DNA of 64,000 nucleotides, taken from contig NZ_CP108370.1 in NCBI RefSeq assembly GCF_035953295.1, positions 7,611,001 through 7,675,000 on the forward strand, in the 5' to 3' direction. The translations under genes and the position numbers were made by a program. The DNA is from Streptomyces sp. NBC_01335 (GTDB lineage Bacteria > Actinomycetota > Actinomycetes > Streptomycetales > Streptomycetaceae). Positions 16,034 through 23,593 of this stretch are shown one piece after another. The stretch's first letter is position 1, and every line of letters begins with the position of its first letter. The notes beneath the pieces are model-generated. The model did no database searches. It was given only the letters and a program-made list of their open reading frames with translations, and was not told the origin of the DNA.

Positions 16034-17851
16034 TCAGCTCCGGTCGGCGGACGGCGCGGTCGTGGTGGTGCCCTCCGCACGGGAGGCCATCACCCTGACG
16101 CTTCCGGACCGGAATACGTCCGTGGGCGTCAGAGTGAGGCCCTTCCGGCGTGCCTGCGCCGACAGCTGGATGCCGAGCAGCGAATTGCCGCCGAGCGAGA
16201 AGAAGTTGTCGTCCAGGCCCACCCGCTGGACGCCGAGCAGCTCCGCGCACAGATCGGCGAGCAGTTTCTCGGCCGCGGTCATCGCGGTGTCCGCCTCATC
16301 GGCTGCCGCGGCCGGGCCGGGCTCCGGCGGCAGAGCGGCGACCAGGGCCGCGCGGTCGACCTTGCCCTGCGGGGTCAGCGGCATCCGGTGGACGAGTACC
16401 ACAGCGGACGGCACCAGGTACGACGGGAGCCGGCTCGCGGCGTACGCGCGCAGCCCCTCGGCCAGGTCCGTCCTCTCCCCGGTGGCCTGGGCCTCCGGTA
16501 CGACGTGCGCCACCAGGCGCAGCCCGCCGGGCATGGACACCGGGGTGACGCAGACCTGCGCGACGCGGTGGTCAGTCAGCAGTGCTGTCTCCACCTCGCC
16601 GGGCTCGACACGGTGTGAACGGATCTTCACCTGCTGGTCCTTGCGCCCGATGAACACCAGGGTCCCGTCGGGGCGCATCCGGACCAGGTCGCCCGTCCGG
16701 TACATCCGCGCACCCCGCGCGTCGAACGGATCGCGGACGAAGCGCTCCTCGGTCTGGTCCGGCCGGTTCAGGTAGCCAAGGGCCAACTGGTCTCCCGCGA
16801 GGAAGAGTTCACCGGTCGCTCCTTCTGCCACCGGCCGCAGCTGTTCGTCCAGCACATGGACGCGCACTCCGGGCGCGGGCCTGCCGATCGGGACGGGTCC
16901 ACCGGTCAGTTCGGTTTTCGGGTCGACGCGGTGTGTGACACAGCCCACGGTTGCCTCGGTGGGACCGTACTCGTTGGTCACCGCCGCACCCGGCGCCCGG
17001 CGGCGCCACGCGTCGAGTTGCTCACCGAGCAACTGTTCGCCACCGACGACCAGGTCGACGGTGGCGAGGGCGGACTGCGGCAGAGCGTCCAGGACAGCCA
17101 GGTGGCTGGGCGTCACCTTGAGGAAGGTGACCGGGCCGTCGGTCCCCGCGTCGTCGGCGGTGCCGTCCGGGTCGAGCAAGGGGGCGACCCGGACGGCACC
17201 GCCCGCCGACAGCGGTCCGAAGAGCGTGGTGACAGTGAGGTCGAAGGAGACCGCCGAGTGCAGCAGGGCAGTGCCGGCGAGGCCGGGGTAGGCATCGAGG
17301 GCCCATCCCAGATAGGCCGCCAAGCCGCGATGGGGCACGACGACACCTTTGGGCGTGCCGGTGGACCCGGAGGTGTGGATCACGTATGCCGGGTCCTCCG
17401 CCCGTACCGCGCGCCCGCGTTCGTCGTCCGTCACCGTGTCGCCGGGAAGGGCTTCCAAGGCGCGCAGCGTCCCCGGGGCGTCCAGGTCCAGCCGGGCCAC
17501 CGCTGTCGCCGGGGTGTAGGAGCCGGTGGTGAGCAGTACGGCGGGCCGGGCGTCGTCCAGGACGGCGGCGACGCGCGCCGCCGGATGGTCCACGTCCAGA
17601 GGAATGTAGGCGGCGCCCGCCTTGAGCGCAGCATAGAGCGTGACGATCAGCTCGACGGAGCGGGGGAGCGCGACGGCGACGATGCCGCCGGCTCCTACGC
17701 CCCGGGCCAGCAGGTGGCGTGCGAGCCGATTGGCCCGGGCGTCCAATTCGGCGTAGCTTACGGTTCTTTCGCCCTCCTGCACCGCGAGCGCCGCGGGGTT
17801 TCGGACCACCTGCGACTCCAGCAGTTCGTGGGCGAAGACGACATGGTTCAT
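16034..17851 (-). CDS. Stand-alone NRPS adenylation-PCP didomain, predicted Asn-specific
   Basis: A 605-residue protein with an adenylation domain (residues about 1-510) and a carrier domain (about 525-590, phosphopantetheine Ser in DNFFSLGGNSLLG near 557). A3 reads TSGSTGTPKG and A10 reads TPQGKVDRAAL. Reading the specificity pocket by alignment to GrsA gives D-L-T-K-V-G-E-V-G-K, essentially the asparagine code. No condensation or thioesterase domain is present, so the loaded amino acid must be passed to another enzyme. ATG 17851 has GAGAGG upstream; the open frame beyond it lacks NRPS similarity. It is cotranscribed with the oxygenase at 14948-16003. Confidence 0.93.
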   Translation of the reverse strand: MNHVVFAHELLESQVVRNPAALAVQEGERTVSYAELDARANRLARHLLARGVGAGGIVAVALPRSVELIVTLYAALKAGAAYIPLDVDHPAARVAAVLDDARPAVLLTTGSYTPATAVARLDLDAPGTLRALEALPGDTVTDDERGRAVRAEDPAYVIHTSGSTGTPKGVVVPHRGLAAYLGWALDAYPGLAGTALLHSAVSFDLTVTTLFGPLSAGGAVRVAPLLDPDGTADDAGTDGPVTFLKVTPSHLAVLDALPQSALATVDLVVGGEQLLGEQLDAWRRRAPGAAVTNEYGPTEATVGCVTHRVDPKTELTGGPVPIGRPAPGVRVHVLDEQLRPVAEGATGELFLAGDQLALGYLNRPDQTEERFVRDPFDARGARMYRTGDLVRMRPDGTLVFIGRKDQQVKIRSHRVEPGEVETALLTDHRVAQVCVTPVSMPGGLRLVAHVVPEAQATGERTDLAEGLRAYAASRLPSYLVPSAVVLVHRMPLTPQGKVDRAALVAALPPEPGPAAAADEADTAMTAAEKLLADLCAELLGVQRVGLDDNFFSLGGNSLLGIQLSAQARRKGLTLTPTDVFRSGSVRVMASRAEGTTTTAPSADRS

Positions 17852-18376
17852 GGGCTTGCCTCTCGACTCGGGCCTGTCGCCCAGGGAAAGCGGCCGTCCG
17901 GCACGCGCGGTATGCGTCGGGAGTGCGTGGCGACCTCCTGCACGCGTCATCCGTCGGGGATAGCGCCCCGTTGAGCGCCCGGGCATCGGCGATGCCGTGC
18001 GAGCAGGCACGCGGCGACGGTGACGGACAACCCTCTCGGGCATTGACGGGTACCGCCGCGGGCCGAATCGGTAGCTGCGGCCTCCATCTCCACGGCGGCT
18101 TGGCAAGCGCCTCGGCACATGGGTCTTCGCTATTAATGGCAGACGTAAGCATCCTTGGCAAGGGGTTATTTCCTGTGGATCTCGCCCACGTACGGTAAGA
18201 GGCCGTTCAGAGCGCCTCGAGCCTGGGCGGCACGAATGACATCAGCCGGTCAAAAGGGAAATTTTCCAACGGTGAGAGGCATGGAACACACAAGTGTGAC
18301 CTTGCCCCCTGCGGATCCATGGTGTTCTATAGCAGGCGAAGGTTGTAGGCGCAGGTTCACCCGGGGGAGGGAACTC
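17852..18376. promoter_or_regulatory. Divergent intergenic region, NRPS / ATP-grasp operons
   Basis: A 525-nt stretch without a supported gene between the minus-strand A-PCP gene and the plus-strand ATP-grasp gene. The part from about 18120 on is relatively AT-rich. No operator could be assigned. An ATG at 18281 is in frame with the ATP-grasp gene but its upstream GAGAGG is only 1 nt away, and the intervening 32 codons lack family similarity, so this part is treated as leader. Confidence 0.45.
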
Positions 18377-19321
18377 TTGACTGGCGTCATCAATTGGATT
18401 TACCAAGAGGATGATCTGGAATTCGATGAAGTTCTCAGATTTGAAGAAAGCCTCTCTGGACGATACCTTCCCCTGGCTCAGAAGATAGGTTTCGATTTCC
18501 GTCTGATCAGGGCCGGCGAGATCGTGCTTTCCTGTCTCGGCAAGCCCGTGATGCGTTATCGCGGTGAAGATCTGCTGGAGACCCGGCAGTGTTACATCGC
18601 CGAAGACATCAGCATGGAGCCGCAGGGCCTCCAGCACATGCGCGCGATCTACCGGACGATCCACGCCAGTGACTCGGTTCTGCTCAACAGGTCGATCAGC
18701 GGCCCGGATTACCTGGAACGGGACAAATTGGCGCTCCTCCAGCACGCCGCCAACCTGGGCGTGCCGGGCCTGAAGGCCATTGCGGTGCCTCCCAAGAAGT
18801 ACGCCCGCAAGGTCATTCCCGAGGTGGAGCGGGAGCTCGGCCCCGGCCCCTATATCGTCAAACCGCGAGAACTCGGCATGGGTGTGGGAGTCCTCAAGGT
18901 CGAGACGGATCAACAGCTCGCGTCGACCATCGATATCGTCTCCACGACGGGAACGGGCTACATCGTCCAGCAGTTCCTTCCGCATTACGCAGACATGCGT
19001 GTGTTCGTTGTCGATGGCAAGGTGGTCACTTCACTCAGTCGAAAGCCCCGGCCCGGCGGATATCTCGCCAGTATCAGCCAAGGTGGCTCGCTGGAAGTGA
19101 ACGACGATCACCTTCAGGTCGAGGAATGGTGCAACAGTATAGCCGAAAGCCTGAATGCCGAATTCCTTTGTATCGATTGGCTGATGACAGATTCTGGGCC
19201 GATCCTGAACGAGTGGAGTACAGCCAGCGCCGGCTTCACGCTCCTGCCGGAGCCGCAGCTCACTCTGCTTGCCGACGCCTTTTTCGGCTGGATCAAGCGA
19301 AAATTCGAAGAAGGGACCTGA
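18377..19321 (+). CDS. ATP-grasp ligase, RimK-like
   Basis: A 314-residue ATP-grasp enzyme that would form an amide bond through an acyl phosphate. ATP-grasp elements are visible: YIVKPRELGMGVGVLKVE (nucleotide-binding Lys and Gly-rich loop), GYIVQQFLPHYADMRVFV, and the metal site in CIDWLMTDSGPILNEWS. The TTG at 18377 is chosen because GGAGG lies 6 nt upstream and the family-like sequence (QEDDLEFDEVLRFEESL) starts right there. It is followed within 4 nt by a second, unrelated-looking ATP-grasp gene. It probably joins amino acids in the cluster without a condensation domain. Confidence 0.85.
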   Translation: MTGVINWIYQEDDLEFDEVLRFEESLSGRYLPLAQKIGFDFRLIRAGEIVLSCLGKPVMRYRGEDLLETRQCYIAEDISMEPQGLQHMRAIYRTIHASDSVLLNRSISGPDYLERDKLALLQHAANLGVPGLKAIAVPPKKYARKVIPEVERELGPGPYIVKPRELGMGVGVLKVETDQQLASTIDIVSTTGTGYIVQQFLPHYADMRVFVVDGKVVTSLSRKPRPGGYLASISQGGSLEVNDDHLQVEEWCNSIAESLNAEFLCIDWLMTDSGPILNEWSTASAGFTLLPEPQLTLLADAFFGWIKRKFEEGT

Positions 19322-19325
19322 CGGC

Positions 19326-20669
19326 GTGGCCGAGGAGACCTGGTTCGGCACTGCGGAGCTGCCGAAGGAGTCGCGACTGGCGGTTCCGGAACTCACCGAG
19401 CACCTGAATCGAACGCTGGACGACCTGGACTACCCGGTCAACAGCACCTCCATGAACCCGGTGGTTCTGCCGCAGAAGCGCTACACGGAACTCTTCGACG
19501 CCACCAGGCAGTTGCTCCGGCTGCTTCGTCGCGCGCTCTTCGGAATCGCCCCCGACTTCCACGGAAGGCTTCGCGCGCTCGGTGCGGTGGAGGAAAACTA
19601 CCCGCTGTGGGTTCAGGGTCCTCTCGAAGAGACGTACGCGACGTGCATGACCCGCCCGGACATCGCCATCGGCCCGACGGGGCCCAAATTCCTCGAGTTC
19701 AACATCGGTTCCGGTATCGGCGGTGTCGTCGAGACCTCCGTGCAGTCCGCGGTCTGGAAGGCCGCATACGGTGGCGCCGACGCGGCACCCTTCCGTGCCA
19801 CGCCGGACCCGCTCTCCGTACGGGACCAGATCTTCGTGCGCGCTGTGCGTGATCTGGGCACCCCTCCCGCCGTGGCCATCGTCGGGGCACTGCGGGAGTT
19901 CAACGCCGTACGCACCACGCGGTACTTCGACATCCAGGTCCAGTCGCTGCGCGGTCAGGGCCTGCAGGCGGAGTACTTCGAGCCCGAACAACTGCTCCAG
20001 GGGCTCGGCCTGGGCGGAGGCCGCTCGACGCCCCGCTACCGGCTCGGCCTGCGGCACTTCACCATCTTCGACTGGACGAGGCTCGGGATTGATCTCGCAC
20101 CCATGCGCTCCGCCCTGGACGCGGAGTGCTTCCTGATCGCCTCTCAGAGCGCTTACCTCGTTGCCAACAAGAAGGTGCTCGGCTGGGTCTCCGAAGGACT
20201 GCCGTGGATGACCGCGGAGGACCACGCACTGGTCGAACGGTATCTGCCCTGGACCAGGACCGTCTCCGATCGGCAGGTGCGCTGGCGCGGTACCACCCGG
20301 CCGCTGCCCGAACTGCTGCTGTCGGAGCGGGAGGACTTCGTCCTCAAGCCGGCCATCGGACTGGGCAGCCACGGTGTCGTCCTCGGCCGCCACGTCGACG
20401 ACGTTGCCTGGCGCACGACGCTGGACACGGCGCTGAGCACCGGCCAGTACATCGCGCAGGAATACGTCGAGCCCGTGCCGTACCGCGTGGAACTGCGCGC
20501 GGAAGGCAGCGAGGAAACCTACGAGACGGAAGTCCACCCGGTGCTGAGCCCGTTCCTCTTCGACGGGCAGCCCGGTGGCTGCCTGGTGCGCTACCTGCCG
20601 CCCGGTCGTGCGGGTGTCACCACCATCCAGGGCAACGGCGCATTGCCGTCAGTTGCCCTGCCCGTATGA
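19326..20669 (+). CDS. Second ATP-grasp-type ligase (circularly permuted/glutathionylspermidine-synthase-like)
   Basis: A 447-residue protein. The C-terminal half has an ATP-grasp core (DFVLKPAIGLGSHGVVLG, then QYIAQEYVEPVPYRVE). The N-terminal half (GPTGPKFLEFNIGSGIGG) resembles the substrate/metal region of circularly permuted ATP-grasp proteins. The GTG at 19326 lies 4 nt after the preceding stop, showing operon coupling. Two dissimilar ligases in a row imply at least two amide or ester bonds made outside the NRPS. Exact subfamily not certain. Confidence 0.8.
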   Translation: MAEETWFGTAELPKESRLAVPELTEHLNRTLDDLDYPVNSTSMNPVVLPQKRYTELFDATRQLLRLLRRALFGIAPDFHGRLRALGAVEENYPLWVQGPLEETYATCMTRPDIAIGPTGPKFLEFNIGSGIGGVVETSVQSAVWKAAYGGADAAPFRATPDPLSVRDQIFVRAVRDLGTPPAVAIVGALREFNAVRTTRYFDIQVQSLRGQGLQAEYFEPEQLLQGLGLGGGRSTPRYRLGLRHFTIFDWTRLGIDLAPMRSALDAECFLIASQSAYLVANKKVLGWVSEGLPWMTAEDHALVERYLPWTRTVSDRQVRWRGTTRPLPELLLSEREDFVLKPAIGLGSHGVVLGRHVDDVAWRTTLDTALSTGQYIAQEYVEPVPYRVELRAEGSEETYETEVHPVLSPFLFDGQPGGCLVRYLPPGRAGVTTIQGNGALPSVALPV

Positions 20670-20701
20670 TTCGCCAGGTCGCTCCCCGACAGGAACGCGA
20701 T

Positions 20702-21496
20702 ATGACCACGCCCTTGTCCGACCGTGCTGCCCGGTGGCTGCGCACACCCCGGCCGAAGCCGTCGGCGTCCGTCCGCCTGATATGCCTGGCGCACGCCGGG
20801 GGAGCGGCCAGTTCCTGCCAGGACTGGTCGCCTTACCTCCCCGACGGCATCGAGCTGTCCGTCGTCCAGTACCCGGGCCGCCACGACCGCATCGCGGAGC
20901 CCTGCGTGGACTCGATGGACGAGATGGCCGACGAGATCGCGGCCGTCGTACGGTCCCAGGGCCGACAGGACACTGTGCTGTTCGGCCACAGCATGGGCGC
21001 GTCCGTCGCCTACGAGGTGACCGTGCGCTGCGTGGAGCACGGACACCCTCCGCGGCAGCTGATCGTCTCCGGACGCTCGGCTCCGCACCGTCCGGGCGGC
21101 GACCTGCACACCCAGGACGACGACGCGCTCGTGGCCGAATTGCGCAGCACGTCCGCCACCGACAAGGCCGTCTTTGACGACCCTGAACTTCCGGCCCTGC
21201 TCGTCCCGATGATCCGGGCCGACTACCGGCTCATCGAGCGCTACCGGCGCGAGGCACCGCCCCCGGATCGACATCCCGATCACGGTCTTCCGCGGTCGTA
21301 CGGACGACCGGTTTCCACCTCTAGAGGCCGATGCCTCGCGAGAACTGATCAGTCGTGACTTTGCTCACCAGGTGTTCGAAGGCGGTCACTTCTACCTCCG
21401 CGACCGTGCCCATCAGGTGGTGCCTGGGGTCGTTCAGGCCATCGGCACGACCACGACAGCACTCCGGACGACGGCGCCCGAGGAGCCGACACATGA
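20702..21496 (+). pseudogene. Type II thioesterase with frameshift
   Basis: The first 185 codons are a clear alpha/beta-hydrolase type II thioesterase: LICLAHAGGAASS, FGHSMGASVAYE with the nucleophile Ser, and a typical lid. At 21260-21264 a run of five C moves the reading frame. Four C would read on as IDIPITVFRGRTDD and GGHFYLRDRAH, the expected Asp- and His-containing end. As given, the frame stops at 21358 with a nonsense tail lacking the catalytic His. The restored frame has no early stop, while the original frame would end at TGA 21496, overlapping the next gene's ATG, so a second compensating indel is possible. It may be a sequencing error or real inactivation. Confidence 0.82.
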
Positions 21497-21996
21497 GCGA
21501 TACCACCGCAGCCACTGCTGTCTTCGACGCTCTCGTCGAACACGACATGGGCCCCTACTTCGCCACTCCCTGCGGCGTGCTGGCGCCATTGCTGGCCCAG
21601 TTGCAGGAGCGCGCCGACTACCACGTGGTGGCACGCGAGGACAACGCCGTCGGGATGGCGGCCGGGGTGGCCCTCACCGGAGGCACCGCCACCGTGCTGA
21701 TGCAGAACTCCGGGTTCGGGCAGTCCGTCAACGCCCTCGCCTCCCTGGTGGTCCCTTACCGCATCCCCATGCTTCTGATCATCAGCATGCGCGGAACCCC
21801 GCCGGACCCGACGCCCGAAAACCTCGCGATGGGGCGGCTGACCGCGCCGATCCTGGACGGCCTGGGCATCGGGCACCACTACCTCTCCGCCGGGATGGCC
21901 GACGATCAGATCCGGGACGTCCGGCGCACGGTCGTGGAGAAGCGCCACAGCCACGCCTTGCTGGTACGACCCGACGAATTCGACTGGGAGGCGTGA
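21493..21996 (+). CDS. ThDP-dependent decarboxylase, alpha (PYR-type) subunit; phospho-/sulfopyruvate decarboxylase-like
   Basis: A 167-residue protein matching the N-terminal domain of phosphonopyruvate decarboxylase and the ComD subunit of sulfopyruvate decarboxylase. The cofactor-activating Glu is in VAREDNAVGMAAG, and the characteristic MQNSGFGQSVNALASL follows. ATG 21493 has GAGGAG 7 nt upstream and overlaps the thioesterase's original-frame stop. The partner subunit follows immediately. No PEP mutase gene is visible, so the natural 2-oxo acid is unknown. Confidence 0.88.
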   Translation: MSDTTAATAVFDALVEHDMGPYFATPCGVLAPLLAQLQERADYHVVAREDNAVGMAAGVALTGGTATVLMQNSGFGQSVNALASLVVPYRIPMLLIISMRGTPPDPTPENLAMGRLTAPILDGLGIGHHYLSAGMADDQIRDVRRTVVEKRHSHALLVRPDEFDWEA

Positions 21997-22001
21997 CCGT
22001 C

Positions 22002-22577
22002 GTGCCTTTCGACAAGTCCACGGCCATCGCCGAGATCTTGGCCACCGCGCCCGGGATCCCCACTGTGTTCACCACCGGCTTCGCCTCCCGGGTGGCCGCG
22101 TCCCTGGACGACCGGCCGAACCACTTCTACATGACCGGCTCCATGGGCCTGGCCCTGGCTCTGGGAACCGGTGTCGCCATGGCCTCGCAGCAGCCGACGA
22201 TCGTCGTCGACGGGGACGGCAGCCTGCTGATGAACCCGGCCACGCTGCTCGCCGTGGGAACGGCACCGGACCTGCCCCTGGTGCACATCGTTCTAGACGA
22301 CGGCCTGTACGCCTCGACCGGTGGTCAGCCCACCCCAGGAAGGCACGCCCATCTGGCTGGGCTAGCCACGGCGAGCGGTTACCAATCCGTATGCGAGGCG
22401 ATCAATCTGTCCGCTCTGCGGGCTCGGCTCACGACCGCGCTCGATGTTTCCTCGGCCGTCTTCATTCACTGCCCCGTCCAGCCGGACGCCACCCCGCCCC
22501 AGAGTCGTGTCACGCCGGATCTCCCGGGCGTCGCGATGCGCTTCTCGCAGTTTGTCAAGGCGACCGCCGCAGCGTAG
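22002..22577 (+). CDS. ThDP-dependent decarboxylase, beta (PP-type) subunit
   Basis: A 191-residue protein with the ThDP pyrophosphate/Mg motif (VVDGDGSLLMNPATLLAVG) typical of ComE or the C-terminal half of phosphonopyruvate decarboxylase. GTG 22002 lies 10 nt after GGGAGG; a GTG at 21993 overlapping the alpha subunit's stop is the alternative. Together the two proteins make one decarboxylase active site. It is the last gene of the plus-strand operon and probably the right border of the cluster. Confidence 0.88.
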   Translation: MPFDKSTAIAEILATAPGIPTVFTTGFASRVAASLDDRPNHFYMTGSMGLALALGTGVAMASQQPTIVVDGDGSLLMNPATLLAVGTAPDLPLVHIVLDDGLYASTGGQPTPGRHAHLAGLATASGYQSVCEAINLSALRARLTTALDVSSAVFIHCPVQPDATPPQSRVTPDLPGVAMRFSQFVKATAAA

Positions 22578-22758
22578 TCGGCTTGTAGGGCACCCCGGCG
22601 ATGCACCATGAACTCCGACGCTCCTGTCGGTTCTTCGCCGCCGATTCGCCACCGGGACCACGGGAAACCACACCCAGTCTGCTCCCTCGCTGTACGTAAC
22701 AGCAGGCTCGGGGTCTCGTTCCAGGCGCCGATATGCACGGCCTCGGCGTGGGCCGACG

Positions 22759-23140
22759 CGAGGACGCCAGTTGGCCGACGGAGATTGCAGCGTTGCTGTG
22801 GTTGCCCTTGGCCGCGATAGGAATCGCGAGGGACGGCTCCCCAGGGCGCCAGGCCTCCGCGAAGTACTGAGGCCGGTATGTGTACTTGACCTGGTGTCCC
22901 TTCTCCCTGCTCGTAAGGGCCCACCCGGCCCGTAAGACCGTGCCGGCAGGGACGATGCTCACGGAGTGGTCCGGGAACCCGCGCCCGAGCATCTGCTTGG
23001 CGGGCGTAAGAGCTAAGCCCACGCCGAGTCCCTGCGACTGACTGGATGTTCTTGTAGCGTTTGGCGATCGTCCGTCCTTCGGGCGGCAGCCCGAGAAAGG
23101 CACCTTCGCCGCCTGCCAGTGCCTGGCTGTACTTCAGGGC
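22759..23140 (-). pseudogene. Unrecognised frameshifted gene remnant
   Basis: Read on the minus strand, 23140-23039 encodes LKYSQALAGGEGAFLGLPPEG and a basic stretch RTIAKRYKNIQS. The reading then continues, in another frame from about 23031, as LALTPAKQMLGRGFPDHSVS and KYTYRPQYFAEAWRPGEPSLA. The two pieces look like one protein split by an indel, but I cannot name the family. Its 3' side decays before the ThDP beta gene. The stretch 22578-22758 holds nothing I can support. Confidence 0.35.
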
Positions 23141-23204
23141 TCCCCAGTGCTCGGCCCGCCCCCGCCCGCCCCTTTCCAGGACAGGGTGGTGGCCCGCTTG
23201 GACG

Positions 23205-23515
23205 GGCGCTCCTGCTGGGCATCGCGGTTGTGGACGCGGCCACCGGCCCGGAGTACAACCTGCTGCCCGTGTACGCCGCCGGACCAGCGGTGGCTTCAGC
23301 GCGAGGGCCGTTGCGGAACGTCGTGGCCATGGGTGCGCCGACCGTTCTCCTGTGCCTGCTGTCCGCATGGAAAGCCGACCGCTTCGGTGAGTTGCGGATG
23401 AGCGTCGCGCTCGCCGCTATCGCCTACGTCACCCTGGCATCCGCCTTCGCGGCGTAGTCACGAGTGGAGACCGAACAACGTCTCGTCGACGTGCGGGAAG
23501 TGGCCGAGACGGGCA
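23205..23515 (+). pseudogene. Partial duplicate of the membrane N-terminus of the SpoIIE-type phosphatase gene
   Basis: This segment is nearly identical to about 55302-55604, the start of the phosphatase gene at 55240-56376. The shared peptide includes GIAVVDAATGPEYNLLPVY and AWKADRFGELRM. A TGG codon of the intact gene is TAG here (23455-23457), homology stops abruptly after the VREVAET segment, and the whole catalytic domain is missing. It is therefore a decayed, truncated copy, 32 kb away from and in the same orientation as the intact gene. Confidence 0.8.
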
Positions 23516-23593
23516 TGCCGAGACATGCACAGCAGCCGGACAGGGCGTCTGACCTGCGGGACCCCGCGACAGCCGTCACCCGGTACTCCTCAA

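Noticed and set aside
17852..18118. N-terminal extension of the A-PCP protein
   Set aside because: No NRPS similarity, poor composition; ATG 17851 has a ribosome-binding site and the right family start.
1..22577. Phosphonate cluster
   Set aside because: The ThDP pair is suggestive, but no PEP mutase or other phosphonate gene is in the window, so the claim is not made.
1..22577. Pseudouridimycin cluster
   Set aside because: Shares only amidinotransferase, ATP-grasp and MFS types; no pseudouridine synthase or nucleoside genes are present.
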